Below, in pieces: positions 1 to 6,626 of a stretch of DNA of 19,942 nucleotides (positions are counted from its first letter, which is position 1; every line of letters starts with the position of its first letter). Source of the stretch: an uncultured Bacilli bacterium (lineage in GTDB: Bacteria; Bacillota_I; Bacilli_A; RF39; UBA660); the NCBI GenBank assembly GCA_947628685.1, contig CANRAT010000026.1, positions 1 through 19,942 on the forward strand, given 5' to 3'. A program made the translations under genes and the position numbers. The notes under the pieces are model-generated. The model was not told where the DNA came from. It searched no databases and worked only from the letters and a program-made list of their open reading frames with translations.

Positions 1-16
1 TTCTTGACAAAATAAA

Positions 17-36
17 AGCCTTATAATATAAAGGCT
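17..36. repeat. Small hairpin at the left edge of the window
   Basis: A perfect 6-bp inverted repeat (AGCCTT at 17-22, AAGGCT at 31-36) with an 8-base AT loop. Read on the minus strand the 3' arm runs into a T-rich stretch, so it could be a weak terminator for something left of the window. A TTGACA at 4-9 followed 17 bases later by TATAAA (27-32) could instead be a promoter overlapping the hairpin. The edge position prevents a decision. Confidence 0.3.
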
Positions 37-58
37 AAACTAACATTTTGAAAAATAG

Positions 59-208
59 CAACTGTCAAACTCGGGAGGTAATAAAGTAAAAATATTATTA
101 GGACTTGGAAAAGGTAAAAAAAATTACGATAAAAGAGAATCTATAAAAGAAAAAGATATAAAAAGAGAATATGAAAGATCTTTAAAAGATAAATATAATG
201 CCAATTAA
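59..208 (+). pseudogene. smpB: 3' remnant of smpB (tmRNA-binding protein, C-terminal part only)
   Basis: The open frame that ends in TAA at 206-208 encodes about 49 residues. It contains VKILLGLGKGKKNYDKRE and then SIKEKDIKREYERSLKDK. This matches the conserved C-terminal part of SmpB (GKKxYDKRE..KxKDxKRE.ER), the protein that brings tmRNA to stalled ribosomes. The frame is closed upstream by TAG at 56-58 and holds no ATG, GTG or TTG start, so the N-terminal two thirds of SmpB are not in register here. A ribosome-site-like GGGAGG at 73-78 is followed 7 bases later by GTA, not by a start codon. Either smpB was broken by a rearrangement near 59-80 or the first bases are an assembly join. The family assignment of the tail is fairly sure. 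Whether the gene is truly broken in the organism is not. Confidence 0.6.
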
Positions 209-233
209 TACTTTGAAATATAGAAACTTATGC

Positions 234-262
234 TTGACTTTGTTTTACATTTATTATATACT
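234..262 (+). promoter_or_regulatory. Sigma-A promoter of spoVG
   Basis: A TTGACT -35 box (234-239) and TATACT -10 box (257-262) are separated by 17 bases. They lie about 38 bases before the spoVG start, with a GGAAGGAGA ribosome site at 282-290. This looks like a housekeeping promoter. Confidence 0.75.
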
Positions 263-299
263 TATGTTGTGAAATGATAACGGAAGGAGATGCTAATTT

Positions 300-554
<255 letters not shown>

Positions 555-560
555 AATTTA

Positions 561-584
561 AAAGGACCGTTGGTCCTTTTCTTT
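561..584 (+). terminator. Intrinsic terminator after spoVG
   Basis: A perfect 8-bp stem (AAAGGACC at 561-568, GGTCCTTT at 572-579) with a 3-base loop runs into a T-rich tail, 6 bases after the spoVG stop. Confidence 0.85.
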
Positions 585-625
585 ATCTAAAAAAATTTTA
601 CCTAAAAATGATAGCCATATTATTA

Positions 626-654
626 TTGACATAAACAAATATATATATTAAAAT
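626..654 (+). promoter_or_regulatory. Sigma-A promoter of the first surface protein
   Basis: A TTGACA (626-631) and a TAAAAT (649-654) are separated by 17 bases. A full-consensus ribosome site AAGGAGGTGA (670-679) follows, so strong transcription and translation are expected. Confidence 0.75.
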
Positions 655-686
655 ATTTATGAAGATAGTAAGGAGGTGAAATTACA

Positions 687-1976
687 ATGAAAAAATTTAG
701 TAAATTATTTATGATGCTTGCTGTTGCTTTTGTTGCGTTATTAAATGTAAAGGCAACAGATTTGAGTGAAAAGGTTTCAATATTAGATGATAATTATGTT
801 AAAATAACAGATAAAAAATATGATAAAGATAATGATATTACAGAGGTAACATTTGAAGCAACTGCAGATGAAAATTTTATAAATGCAGTATTTAATCATA
901 TGCCAGGTACTGGGGCGTTATATGCTACTTATAATTTTGGAGTTAATCCTGGATTAGAGGGAAGTAGTTTTAAAAAATATAATTATAGTTCTAATGAAAG
1001 TGTTTTGGATGCAAAAAAACTTGTAGAAGAAAATATTGAAAATGAAGAAAATTCAAATTATTCTACAGTTTGGAATGCTTTAGTTTATGTAGTATCCATT
1101 AAAGATGGTAAATCAGAATATGTAACTTACAAGTTTGATGGAAAAACACCTATAAAAAATGTTTTGAAAGAAAAATTAGAAGTATCTTCTGATGATGAAT
1201 TAGTATATGGTAAAAATTATTATTTCATGACTATTCAAAATTATAATGTGTGGGGATGGAGTTATGAAAGTAAAAAAGATTATATTAGTTCAGTATATAA
1301 ACTAAATTATCCAATATATGGTGATTATACAACTAGTGGAATATATTTCCCAACATTAAAAAGTGCTTTAAATTTTAAATCTCCAAAGGTTGTCGTAAAT
1401 GAAGATGTTGAGATTAAAGAAGATTTAACAGTTGATGAGAGAACTACTTTAGTTATTAATAAACCTTTGACTATTTCAAATGGTAAAACTTTAACTATCA
1501 ATGGAAAAGTTAAAGCATCAAATGGAGTAGTTATAAAATTAGAAGAAGGTGCAACATTAAGTTTAAATGATGAATCACAATTAGATTTAGGTGAAGGCGC
1601 AAAGATTGCTAACAGTGAAGGAGATACATTATATATAATTAATAAAGAGGCTATAAATGGTGATGTAAGCACTGATTTAGATTATGCTAAAGAGGGACAA
1701 AAAGTTAAGGTAACTACAAAAGCAAATGATGGTTATGAATTAAAAACACTAAAATTAATAAATTTAACTACTAATAAAGAAGAAGTATTAAAGGATAGTG
1801 AATTTAGCATGCCTAATTCTAATGTTAAATTAGTTGCAGAATTTGCTAAAGTAACCGATGCTTCTGAAAATCCTAATACATATGATGGAATTTCTAAATA
1901 TTTAGTATTAGTTTTAATATCTTTAATTGGTTTAACTTCTACAATACTTGTATTGAAAAAGAGGTCATTAAATTAG
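687..1976 (+). CDS. Secreted surface protein with C-terminal NPNTYD wall-sorting signal
   Basis: The protein has 429 residues. Residues 1-23 are a Sec signal peptide: a lysine start, a hydrophobic core and a probable cleavage after VKA. Residues 25-220 are a lysine-, tyrosine- and asparagine-rich domain I do not recognise. Residues about 230-320 contain short beta-forming repeats (TLVINKPLTISNGKTLTING) like a right-handed beta-helix. Residues about 325-390 resemble the Flg_new_2/InlB B-repeat-like fold common in Firmicute surface proteins (GYELKTLKLIN ... MPNSNVKLVAEF). The C-terminus is NPNTYD (395-400), a hydrophobic helix and KKR, the layout of a sortase signal with N in place of L. It is probably displayed on the cell wall as an adhesin or substrate-binding protein, but the exact role is unknown. 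The start is set by the AAGGAGGTGA 7 bases upstream. It is transcribed alone. Confidence 0.8.
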   Translation: MKKFSKLFMMLAVAFVALLNVKATDLSEKVSILDDNYVKITDKKYDKDNDITEVTFEATADENFINAVFNHMPGTGALYATYNFGVNPGLEGSSFKKYNYSSNESVLDAKKLVEENIENEENSNYSTVWNALVYVVSIKDGKSEYVTYKFDGKTPIKNVLKEKLEVSSDDELVYGKNYYFMTIQNYNVWGWSYESKKDYISSVYKLNYPIYGDYTTSGIYFPTLKSALNFKSPKVVVNEDVEIKEDLTVDERTTLVINKPLTISNGKTLTINGKVKASNGVVIKLEEGATLSLNDESQLDLGEGAKIANSEGDTLYIINKEAINGDVSTDLDYAKEGQKVKVTTKANDGYELKTLKLINLTTNKEEVLKDSEFSMPNSNVKLVAEFAKVTDASENPNTYDGISKYLVLVLISLIGLTSTILVLKKRSLN

Positions 1977-1999
1977 ATAGATTATAATCTATCTTTTTT
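1975..1999 (+). terminator. Intrinsic terminator after the first surface protein
   Basis: A perfect 20-base palindrome (1975-1994) is followed by a T run. The stem begins inside the TAG stop codon of the preceding gene. Confidence 0.8.
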
Positions 2000-2087
2000 C
2001 TTTAAAATTAACAAAATTTAATGCATTATCATCCAAATATTTATGTAACATCAACTGTTAAATTTAAATTTAGTAAGAAAAAATTGA

Positions 2088-2116
2088 TTGACAAAGCATG
2101 ACATGGATGATATGAT
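2088..2116 (+). promoter_or_regulatory. Sigma-A promoter of the second surface protein
   Basis: A TTGACA (2088-2093), a 17-base spacer and a TATGAT (2111-2116) are close to consensus. The TGGATGATA that overlaps the -10 box is matched by an inverted copy, TATCATCCA, at 2027-2035, a possible upstream regulatory pairing. The promoter sits where a TTG-started extension of the downstream reading frame would begin, which supports the later ATG start. Confidence 0.75.
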
Positions 2117-2165
2117 ATTATTGACGGTAGATGATACTTGTCTAGAAAAGAAAGGGAGAAAAGAA

Positions 2166-3554
2166 ATGAAAAAAATTACAATGTTTGTATTTGCAATATG
2201 CGCTATGTTTTTAACAGTTAAAACAGCGAATGCCGCAGATATTGCTAATGAATTACCACATAAGGATAATGAAAATGTTATTACTTTAACTGGAGATGTT
2301 ACTTTATCTAAAACTTTTGAGGTTAATTCTAGTGAAAGTATAACAATTGATTTGGCAGGATATACTTTAACTGGACCTTCAAATGGTTATACTATTGACA
2401 ATAAAGGATCTTTAATGATTAAAGATTCTGGAGAAAAGAAAGGAAAAATTGTTGGTGCTGCTAATAATGACTCATCAGCTGTTCGTAATATCGGAAAATT
2501 ATTACAAATTTCAGGTGTTACTATTGAAAGCCCATTTATTTGTGTAAAAAATGAACCTGATAAGGTGGCTGTTATTACAGATTCATCATTAACATCAACT
2601 TCGACTGATACTCATACTGCTATTTTAAACTATGGTGATTTAGCTGCAACTAACTCTATCATCAAAGGTACAAATAGAGCTGGTGCTGTTTTAGCTGATA
2701 AAGATTCAAAAACAACATTAACTAATTGTACAGTTAGTGCGACTACACCACTAGCTACTGGTACAGGTTCTTCAATTAACATGGTTGGTGGAAGTCTAGA
2801 AGGTAAGTTAGGTGTTAACCAAAAAGGAACAATTAAAGTAACTGGAGATGTTAGTGCTAAATTATCTTCAAATATTTCAAGATTTCTTCAATCTGGAGCT
2901 AAATTAACTATTTCAGGAGAAGATGTAATTAGTCAAAATTATGAAATTAATGAAGGTGTAACTTTAGTAGTTTCAGAAGATGCAGATTTGAATTTTATTC
3001 AAAAAGCTGGTAAATCAACTTATGTTGGTTCTATAACTGTTAAAGGTGGAAAAGTTGAAGGCACTGTAAGTGGAGCCAAAGTCTATAATGAAACAAACAC
3101 TACTTATTATGGATTATTGGAGCAAGCATTAGTTAATGCTAAAGCTGACACAACTAATAACTTAGTGTTATTGGATAATACTGATGAATCACAAACAGTA
3201 TGGAATAAAAATAATCAATTAAATAACACTAAAGATATTAATTTGGATTTAAATGGACATACCGTTAAAGGTAATATAGTAAATAATGTGGATAAGACTT
3301 TAACTATCGTTGATGAAACTGGTGAAGGTAAGATAGAAGGAATAATTACTAATAATGGTAATTTAACTATTGAGTCTGAAGATAAAGAATTAGTAAAGAA
3401 CGAAGACGGTACTTATTCTATGATTGATAAGAAAAAAGAAGAAAATAATGAACAAAATCCAAATACATATGATTCTAGTATATCTTATATAGTACTTGCA
3501 TTGTTAAGTTTGTGTGTAACAATTTTTCTAAGTAAAAAGTTAAAAAGTAATTAA
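2166..3554 (+). CDS. Secreted beta-helix surface protein with C-terminal NPNTYD wall-sorting signal
   Basis: The protein has 462 residues counted from the ATG at 2166, which follows an AAAGGGAG ribosome site. The reading frame is open further upstream but there it covers the promoter. Residues 1-23 are a signal peptide ending TANA|AD. The body is rich in T, S, N, V and short strands. It carries pectate-lyase-like beta-helix signatures near both ends (IDLAGYTLTG near residue 60, LDLNGHTVKG near residue 360), each followed by an LTIxDxxGxGKI-type turn. The C-terminus is NPNTYD (431-436), a hydrophobic helix and KKLK, nearly the same as in the preceding surface protein, so both are probably anchored by the same enzyme. 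Such proteins are usually adhesins or matrix proteins, but no catalytic residues could be identified. The two genes are neighbours but have separate promoters. Confidence 0.8.
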   Translation: MKKITMFVFAICAMFLTVKTANAADIANELPHKDNENVITLTGDVTLSKTFEVNSSESITIDLAGYTLTGPSNGYTIDNKGSLMIKDSGEKKGKIVGAANNDSSAVRNIGKLLQISGVTIESPFICVKNEPDKVAVITDSSLTSTSTDTHTAILNYGDLAATNSIIKGTNRAGAVLADKDSKTTLTNCTVSATTPLATGTGSSINMVGGSLEGKLGVNQKGTIKVTGDVSAKLSSNISRFLQSGAKLTISGEDVISQNYEINEGVTLVVSEDADLNFIQKAGKSTYVGSITVKGGKVEGTVSGAKVYNETNTTYYGLLEQALVNAKADTTNNLVLLDNTDESQTVWNKNNQLNNTKDINLDLNGHTVKGNIVNNVDKTLTIVDETGEGKIEGIITNNGNLTIESEDKELVKNEDGTYSMIDKKKEENNEQNPNTYDSSISYIVLALLSLCVTIFLSKKLKSN

Positions 3555-3558
3555 TTAT

Positions 3559-3584
3559 AAAAAACGAAGTTAACTTCGTTTTTT
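3559..3584. terminator. Bidirectional terminator between convergent genes
   Basis: A perfect 26-base palindrome (AAAAAACGAAGTT and its complement) with A and T tracts on either side can stop transcription from both directions. It serves the surface-protein gene from the left and the CPBP protease gene from the right. The protease stop codon (3583-3585) overlaps its right edge. Confidence 0.9.
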
Positions 3585-4290
3585 ATATAAACATCAATAA
3601 TATAATTTGAAGACACATCATGATTCCATTATGTATAAAGTGTAGTGACATAGGTACACATATATTTTTGGATTTAGTATAAATATATGCAAATATAAAT
3701 CCAGGTATACTATAAGGTATTATAAATAGTAAATCTGTAATATTAGTAAATGAACTAATTACATGCATACCTCCAAAAAATAACCCTGAGAAGAATATAA
3801 ATAATAAATTTGTATGAGCAAACATTTTTCTAAATGATAGTCTAAATACTAATTCTTCAAGTATTGGTGCGGTAAATACTGTAAGTATAAATGTATAAAT
3901 AGGTGCTTCACCAAGTAATGATACAATAGTTTCTTGATTTTGTGATATTTCTGTTGTAGTAAACATTGTAACAATTAAATTACTAAGTATCATAAGTCCT
4001 AACATTAAAAACCAATATTTTATATACTTTTTAAAGTATGAAACATTATTTTTAATGAAATCTTTTAAATTAGGAATAAAATCTTTTCTATATATATAAA
4101 CTATTATGAGTGTTAAAAATATTTCATATGAGATTAAATAAACTTGTTTTGCTATAAAACTAAGATTATTATAATTTATACCAAATAATCCAATGAAATC
4201 ATACGAGTATGCAGAACCGATTAAATATATAAACAAAACTCCAAATCCAATAATCATATCTCTTAATTCATAATTTTTTTCTTTTTCCAT
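3583..4290 (-). CDS. CPBP-family intramembrane metalloprotease (CAAX protease / bacteriocin-processing type)
   Basis: The protein has 235 residues and about seven to eight hydrophobic segments. It carries the three CPBP motifs in order: EELVFR (E145, E146, R150), FFGGMH (H176) and HFIHN (H217, N221). These form the intramembrane active site of the Rce1/Abi family. Bacterial members are linked to peptide processing, bacteriocin self-immunity or membrane-protein control, and the substrate here cannot be told. An upstream in-frame ATG exists at 4302, but the ribosome site GGAGG lies inside that extension, 5 bases before the ATG at 4290, so the shorter start is chosen. It is a single gene, convergent with the surface protein gene and divergent from the rimP operon. 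Confidence 0.85.
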   Translation of the reverse strand: MEKEKNYELRDMIIGFGVLFIYLIGSAYSYDFIGLFGINYNNLSFIAKQVYLISYEIFLTLIIVYIYRKDFIPNLKDFIKNNVSYFKKYIKYWFLMLGLMILSNLIVTMFTTTEISQNQETIVSLLGEAPIYTFILTVFTAPILEELVFRLSFRKMFAHTNLLFIFFSGLFFGGMHVISSFTNITDLLFIIPYSIPGFIFAYIYTKSKNICVPMSLHFIHNGIMMCLQIILLMFI

Positions 4291-4312
4291 AAATTCCTCC
4301 ATTTATAATAAT

Positions 4313-4318
4313 ATTATA
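4313..4318 (-). promoter_or_regulatory. Probable -10 box for the CPBP protease gene
   Basis: A consensus TATAAT on the minus strand lies 22 bases before the chosen start. The -35 region is a T-rich sequence without a good TTGACA match, so this is a tentative call. Confidence 0.4.
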
Positions 4319-4349
4319 TCAGAAAATATATAAAAAAAACAAAAAGAGT

Positions 4350-4377
4350 TTGAAAAAAAGTAAAATTATGATATAAT
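4350..4377 (+). promoter_or_regulatory. Promoter of the rimP-nusA-infB operon
   Basis: A TTGAAA (4350-4355), a 16-base spacer and a TATAAT (4372-4377) are preceded by an extended -10 TG (4369-4370). Transcription would start a few bases before the leader hairpin. Confidence 0.65.
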
Positions 4378-4389
4378 TAATTTGTCTTG

Positions 4390-4410
4390 AGAGTGGGAAT
4401 TTCCCACTCT
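4390..4410 (+). promoter_or_regulatory. Leader hairpin upstream of rimP
   Basis: A perfect 10-base inverted repeat (AGAGTGGGAA and its complement) around one central base is the first structure of the operon mRNA. The GC content of its stem is high for this AT-rich region and it is followed by only three Ts. Similar GTGGG...CCCAC stems are, as I recall, common ahead of rimP in Firmicutes. It may act in operon autoregulation or transcript stability. It is not a convincing terminator by itself. Confidence 0.6.
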
Positions 4411-4428
4411 TTAAATTAGGAGGTATGC

Positions 4429-4680
4429 ATGAATATAGAAAGTAAGGTTAAATCTTTAATAGAAGAAACTATAAATTCTAATGGTTTTATACTAGATGAA
4501 GTACTATACGTTAAGGAAGATGGTAATAATTTTCTTAGAATAGTTATAGATAAAAATGGTATTGTAGATATAGAGGATTGTGTTTTAGTGACACACTTAA
4601 TAGATCCTATAATAGATACTTTAGAAATTGAAGATAGTTATATATTAGATGTTTGTTCAAAACAGAAAGGTTGTGAGTAA
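4429..4680 (+). CDS. rimP: Half-length RimP: N-terminal domain only
   Basis: This 83-residue protein matches the N-terminal alpha/beta domain of RimP, the 30S-subunit maturation factor: LRIVIDKNGIVDIEDC (about residues 36-51), then a SYILDV segment near residue 70. RimP is usually about 150 residues, with a second Sm/SH3-like domain after the motif EVSSPGxxRPL. Here that motif has become DVCSKQKGCE followed by a stop, and nusA starts one base later, so the second domain is not encoded in any frame. First position in the operon and translational spacing to nusA are conserved. The protein may work as a single domain or be decaying. The start has a TAGGAGGT ribosome site 5 bases upstream. Confidence 0.75.
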   Translation: MNIESKVKSLIEETINSNGFILDEVLYVKEDGNNFLRIVIDKNGIVDIEDCVLVTHLIDPIIDTLEIEDSYILDVCSKQKGCE

Positions 4681-4681
4681 T

Positions 4682-5866
4682 ATGAATAGTAAAGAATTTA
4701 AAAAAGCATTAGAACTTTTAAAAGAACGTGGAATGAGTGAGGATTATATATTTGATTCTATGGCACTTGCCCTAACAAGTGCATATAAAAAGCAAACAGG
4801 TTTGTCAAATGTGCGTACACAAATAGATAAAGATAATTTTAACTTTAGACTATTTTCATACAAGACTGTAGTATTAGATGAAAATCATAAAGAATCATTA
4901 GATGAAGATGAAATACCTATGAAAGATGAAGAAGTCTTAACGGAGGAACAATTAGAAGATGAAGAGTTAGAAGATTTACCTGAAGAATTTAGATATAGAC
5001 CATTTAAGTTTAATGATAAAATACATATAACACTAGAAGAAGCAAAGAAAATAGATCCTAATATAAAAGTTGGAGAAACTATAGAAGAAGAAGTAACTCC
5101 ACAAGACTTTGGTAGAGTAGCAGCAGCAACTGCTAAACAAGTAATTATACAAAAGGTAAGAGAAGCAGAAAGAAGTAATATAGCAGAAGAATTTGGAGAG
5201 AAAAAAGATGAAATGATGTCTGGAACAGTTGAAATGGAAGATGAAAAAAATTACTATATTAACTTAGGTAAAACACAAGGCTTACTTCCTAAATCAGAAA
5301 TAATTCCAGGAGAAGAAATAAAGATGGGATCTAATATAAAAGTATATATAAGTAAAGTAGATATAAATTCTAAGGGTGCTTTAATACTTTTAAGTCGTAA
5401 ACATTTCGGTTTCATAAAAAGATTATTTGAACTTGAAATACCTGAGATAAGTGATGGAACAGTACTTATATATAGTATTGCTCGTGAAGCAGGTAATAGA
5501 ACTAAAATAGCAGTTTATTCAGAAAATAGTAATGTAGATCCAATAGGTGCTTGTATAGGAGAAAAAGGAACTAGAATTGCAAACATATTAAAAGAACTTG
5601 GAAAAGAAAAAATAGATATAGTTAAATATTCTAAAGATCCTGTTGAATTTATACAAAATGCACTTGCTCCTGCAAAAGATTTAAGGGTATTTGTATTAGA
5701 TGAAAAAACAAAAGAAACTATGGTAGTAGTAAATGATGATAATTTATCTCTTGCAATAGGAAAAAAAGGTATAAATGTTAAACTTGCTTCAAGACTTACA
5801 CATTACAATCTAGAAATTAAAACTTTAGCGCAAGTAAAAGAAGCGGGTATTAATATTTTAGAATAG
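4682..5866 (+). CDS. nusA: Transcription termination/antitermination factor NusA
   Basis: The protein has 394 residues. The N-terminal RNA-polymerase-binding domain is at about 1-165, with VTPQDFGRVAAATAKQVI as signature. An S1 RNA-binding domain covers about 179-250. Two KH domains follow, marked by DPIGACIGEKGTRI and NLSLAIGKKGINVKLA. NusA modulates pausing, termination and antitermination. Residues about 67-103 form a very acidic insert (DEDE, EEQLEDEELEDLPEE) inside the N-terminal domain, where Bacillus NusA has a short loop. The protein stops soon after KH2, as in Bacillus. The ATG at 4682 is one base after the rimP stop and is preceded by an AAGGTTGTGAG ribosome site, so translation is probably coupled. 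Confidence 0.95.
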   Translation: MNSKEFKKALELLKERGMSEDYIFDSMALALTSAYKKQTGLSNVRTQIDKDNFNFRLFSYKTVVLDENHKESLDEDEIPMKDEEVLTEEQLEDEELEDLPEEFRYRPFKFNDKIHITLEEAKKIDPNIKVGETIEEEVTPQDFGRVAAATAKQVIIQKVREAERSNIAEEFGEKKDEMMSGTVEMEDEKNYYINLGKTQGLLPKSEIIPGEEIKMGSNIKVYISKVDINSKGALILLSRKHFGFIKRLFELEIPEISDGTVLIYSIAREAGNRTKIAVYSENSNVDPIGACIGEKGTRIANILKELGKEKIDIVKYSKDPVEFIQNALAPAKDLRVFVLDEKTKETMVVVNDDNLSLAIGKKGINVKLASRLTHYNLEIKTLAQVKEAGINILE

Positions 5867-5873
5867 GTGAAGT

Positions 5874-6125
5874 ATGAAAAAAATACCGATGAGAACATGT
5901 GTTGTAACAGGTGAAAAATTAGAAAAAAAGGAATTAATTAGAGTAGTAAGAACTCCTCTAGGTGATATCATAATTGATGATACAGGAAAATCTAATGGTA
6001 AAGGTGCATATTTAAAAAAAGACATAGATGTCATTAATAGAGCAGAGAAATCTAAAATACTTAATAGAAAATTAGAATCAGTAGTACCTGATGAAATATA
6101 TGATGAATTAAGGAGTAGGATTTAA
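5874..6125 (+). CDS. ylxR: YlxR/RnpM (DUF448), RNA-binding modulator of RNase P
   Basis: This 83-residue protein has the family signatures PMRTCVVTGE near the N-terminus, ELIRVVRTPLG in the middle and NGKGAYL (usually GRGAY) at about residues 42-48. YlxR proteins bind RNA and have been reported as RNase P modulators in Firmicutes. The position right after nusA is the standard one. Its ribosome site TAGGTGA overlaps the nusA stop codon, and its own TAA overlaps the next ATG (TAATG), so translation is tightly coupled. Confidence 0.9.
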   Translation: MKKIPMRTCVVTGEKLEKKELIRVVRTPLGDIIIDDTGKSNGKGAYLKKDIDVINRAEKSKILNRKLESVVPDEIYDELRSRI

Positions 6126-6604
6126 TGAAAAGAGAAGATTATATAACTTGGGATGAATATTTTATGGGAATTGCGATAATTTCTGCTGAAAGAAGTAAAG
6201 ACCCAAATAGTCAAGTAGGAGCATGTATTGTAGATAAAAATAATAAAATAGTATCGCTAGGATATAACGGCGCTCCAATAGGCTTTGATGATGATAAAGA
6301 TATGAAATGGGAAAGAGAAGGAAGTTTCTTGGATACTAAATATGCATATGTTTGTCATTCTGAATTAAATGCAATATTAAATTCTAAAATACCTGTTAGG
6401 GATTGTAAGATGTATGTTACTCTTTTCCCTTGTAATGAATGCGCTAAAGCAATAATACAAGCAGGTATTAAAGAGATAATATATCTAAGTGATAAATATG
6501 ACAAAACAGAAGGTAATACAGTATCTAAAAAATTACTTGATACTTGTAAAGTAAAATATACTCCATATAAAAAGAGTGGAAGAAAAATAGAAATAGAATT
6601 ATAA
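6125..6604 (+). CDS. dCMP deaminase (deoxycytidylate deaminase)
   Basis: This 159-residue zinc enzyme converts dCMP to dUMP for dTMP synthesis. Zinc and catalytic residues are visible: H78-S79-E80 (usually HAE) in the segment DTKYAYVCHSELNAI, and P102-C103-x-x-C106 in LFPCNECAKAIIQAGIKEI. The segment around the active site is very like eukaryotic and ComEB-type dCMP deaminases. The insert before the HSE motif (KWEREGSF.DTKY) separates it from cytidine and tRNA-adenosine deaminases. It overlaps ylxR by one base and lies in the slot where ylxQ (an L7Ae-like protein) is normally found in this operon. It is the only nucleotide-metabolism enzyme among translation and transcription factors here. 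Confidence 0.9.
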   Translation: MKREDYITWDEYFMGIAIISAERSKDPNSQVGACIVDKNNKIVSLGYNGAPIGFDDDKDMKWEREGSFLDTKYAYVCHSELNAILNSKIPVRDCKMYVTLFPCNECAKAIIQAGIKEIIYLSDKYDKTEGNTVSKKLLDTCKVKYTPYKKSGRKIEIEL

Positions 6605-6626
6605 AACTAAAAAAGAGGTGATACTT

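Noticed and set aside
1..299. A tmRNA (ssrA) gene next to the smpB remnant
   Set aside because: No tRNA-like ends, no CCA-type acceptor and no tag-coding frame were found in the available bases.
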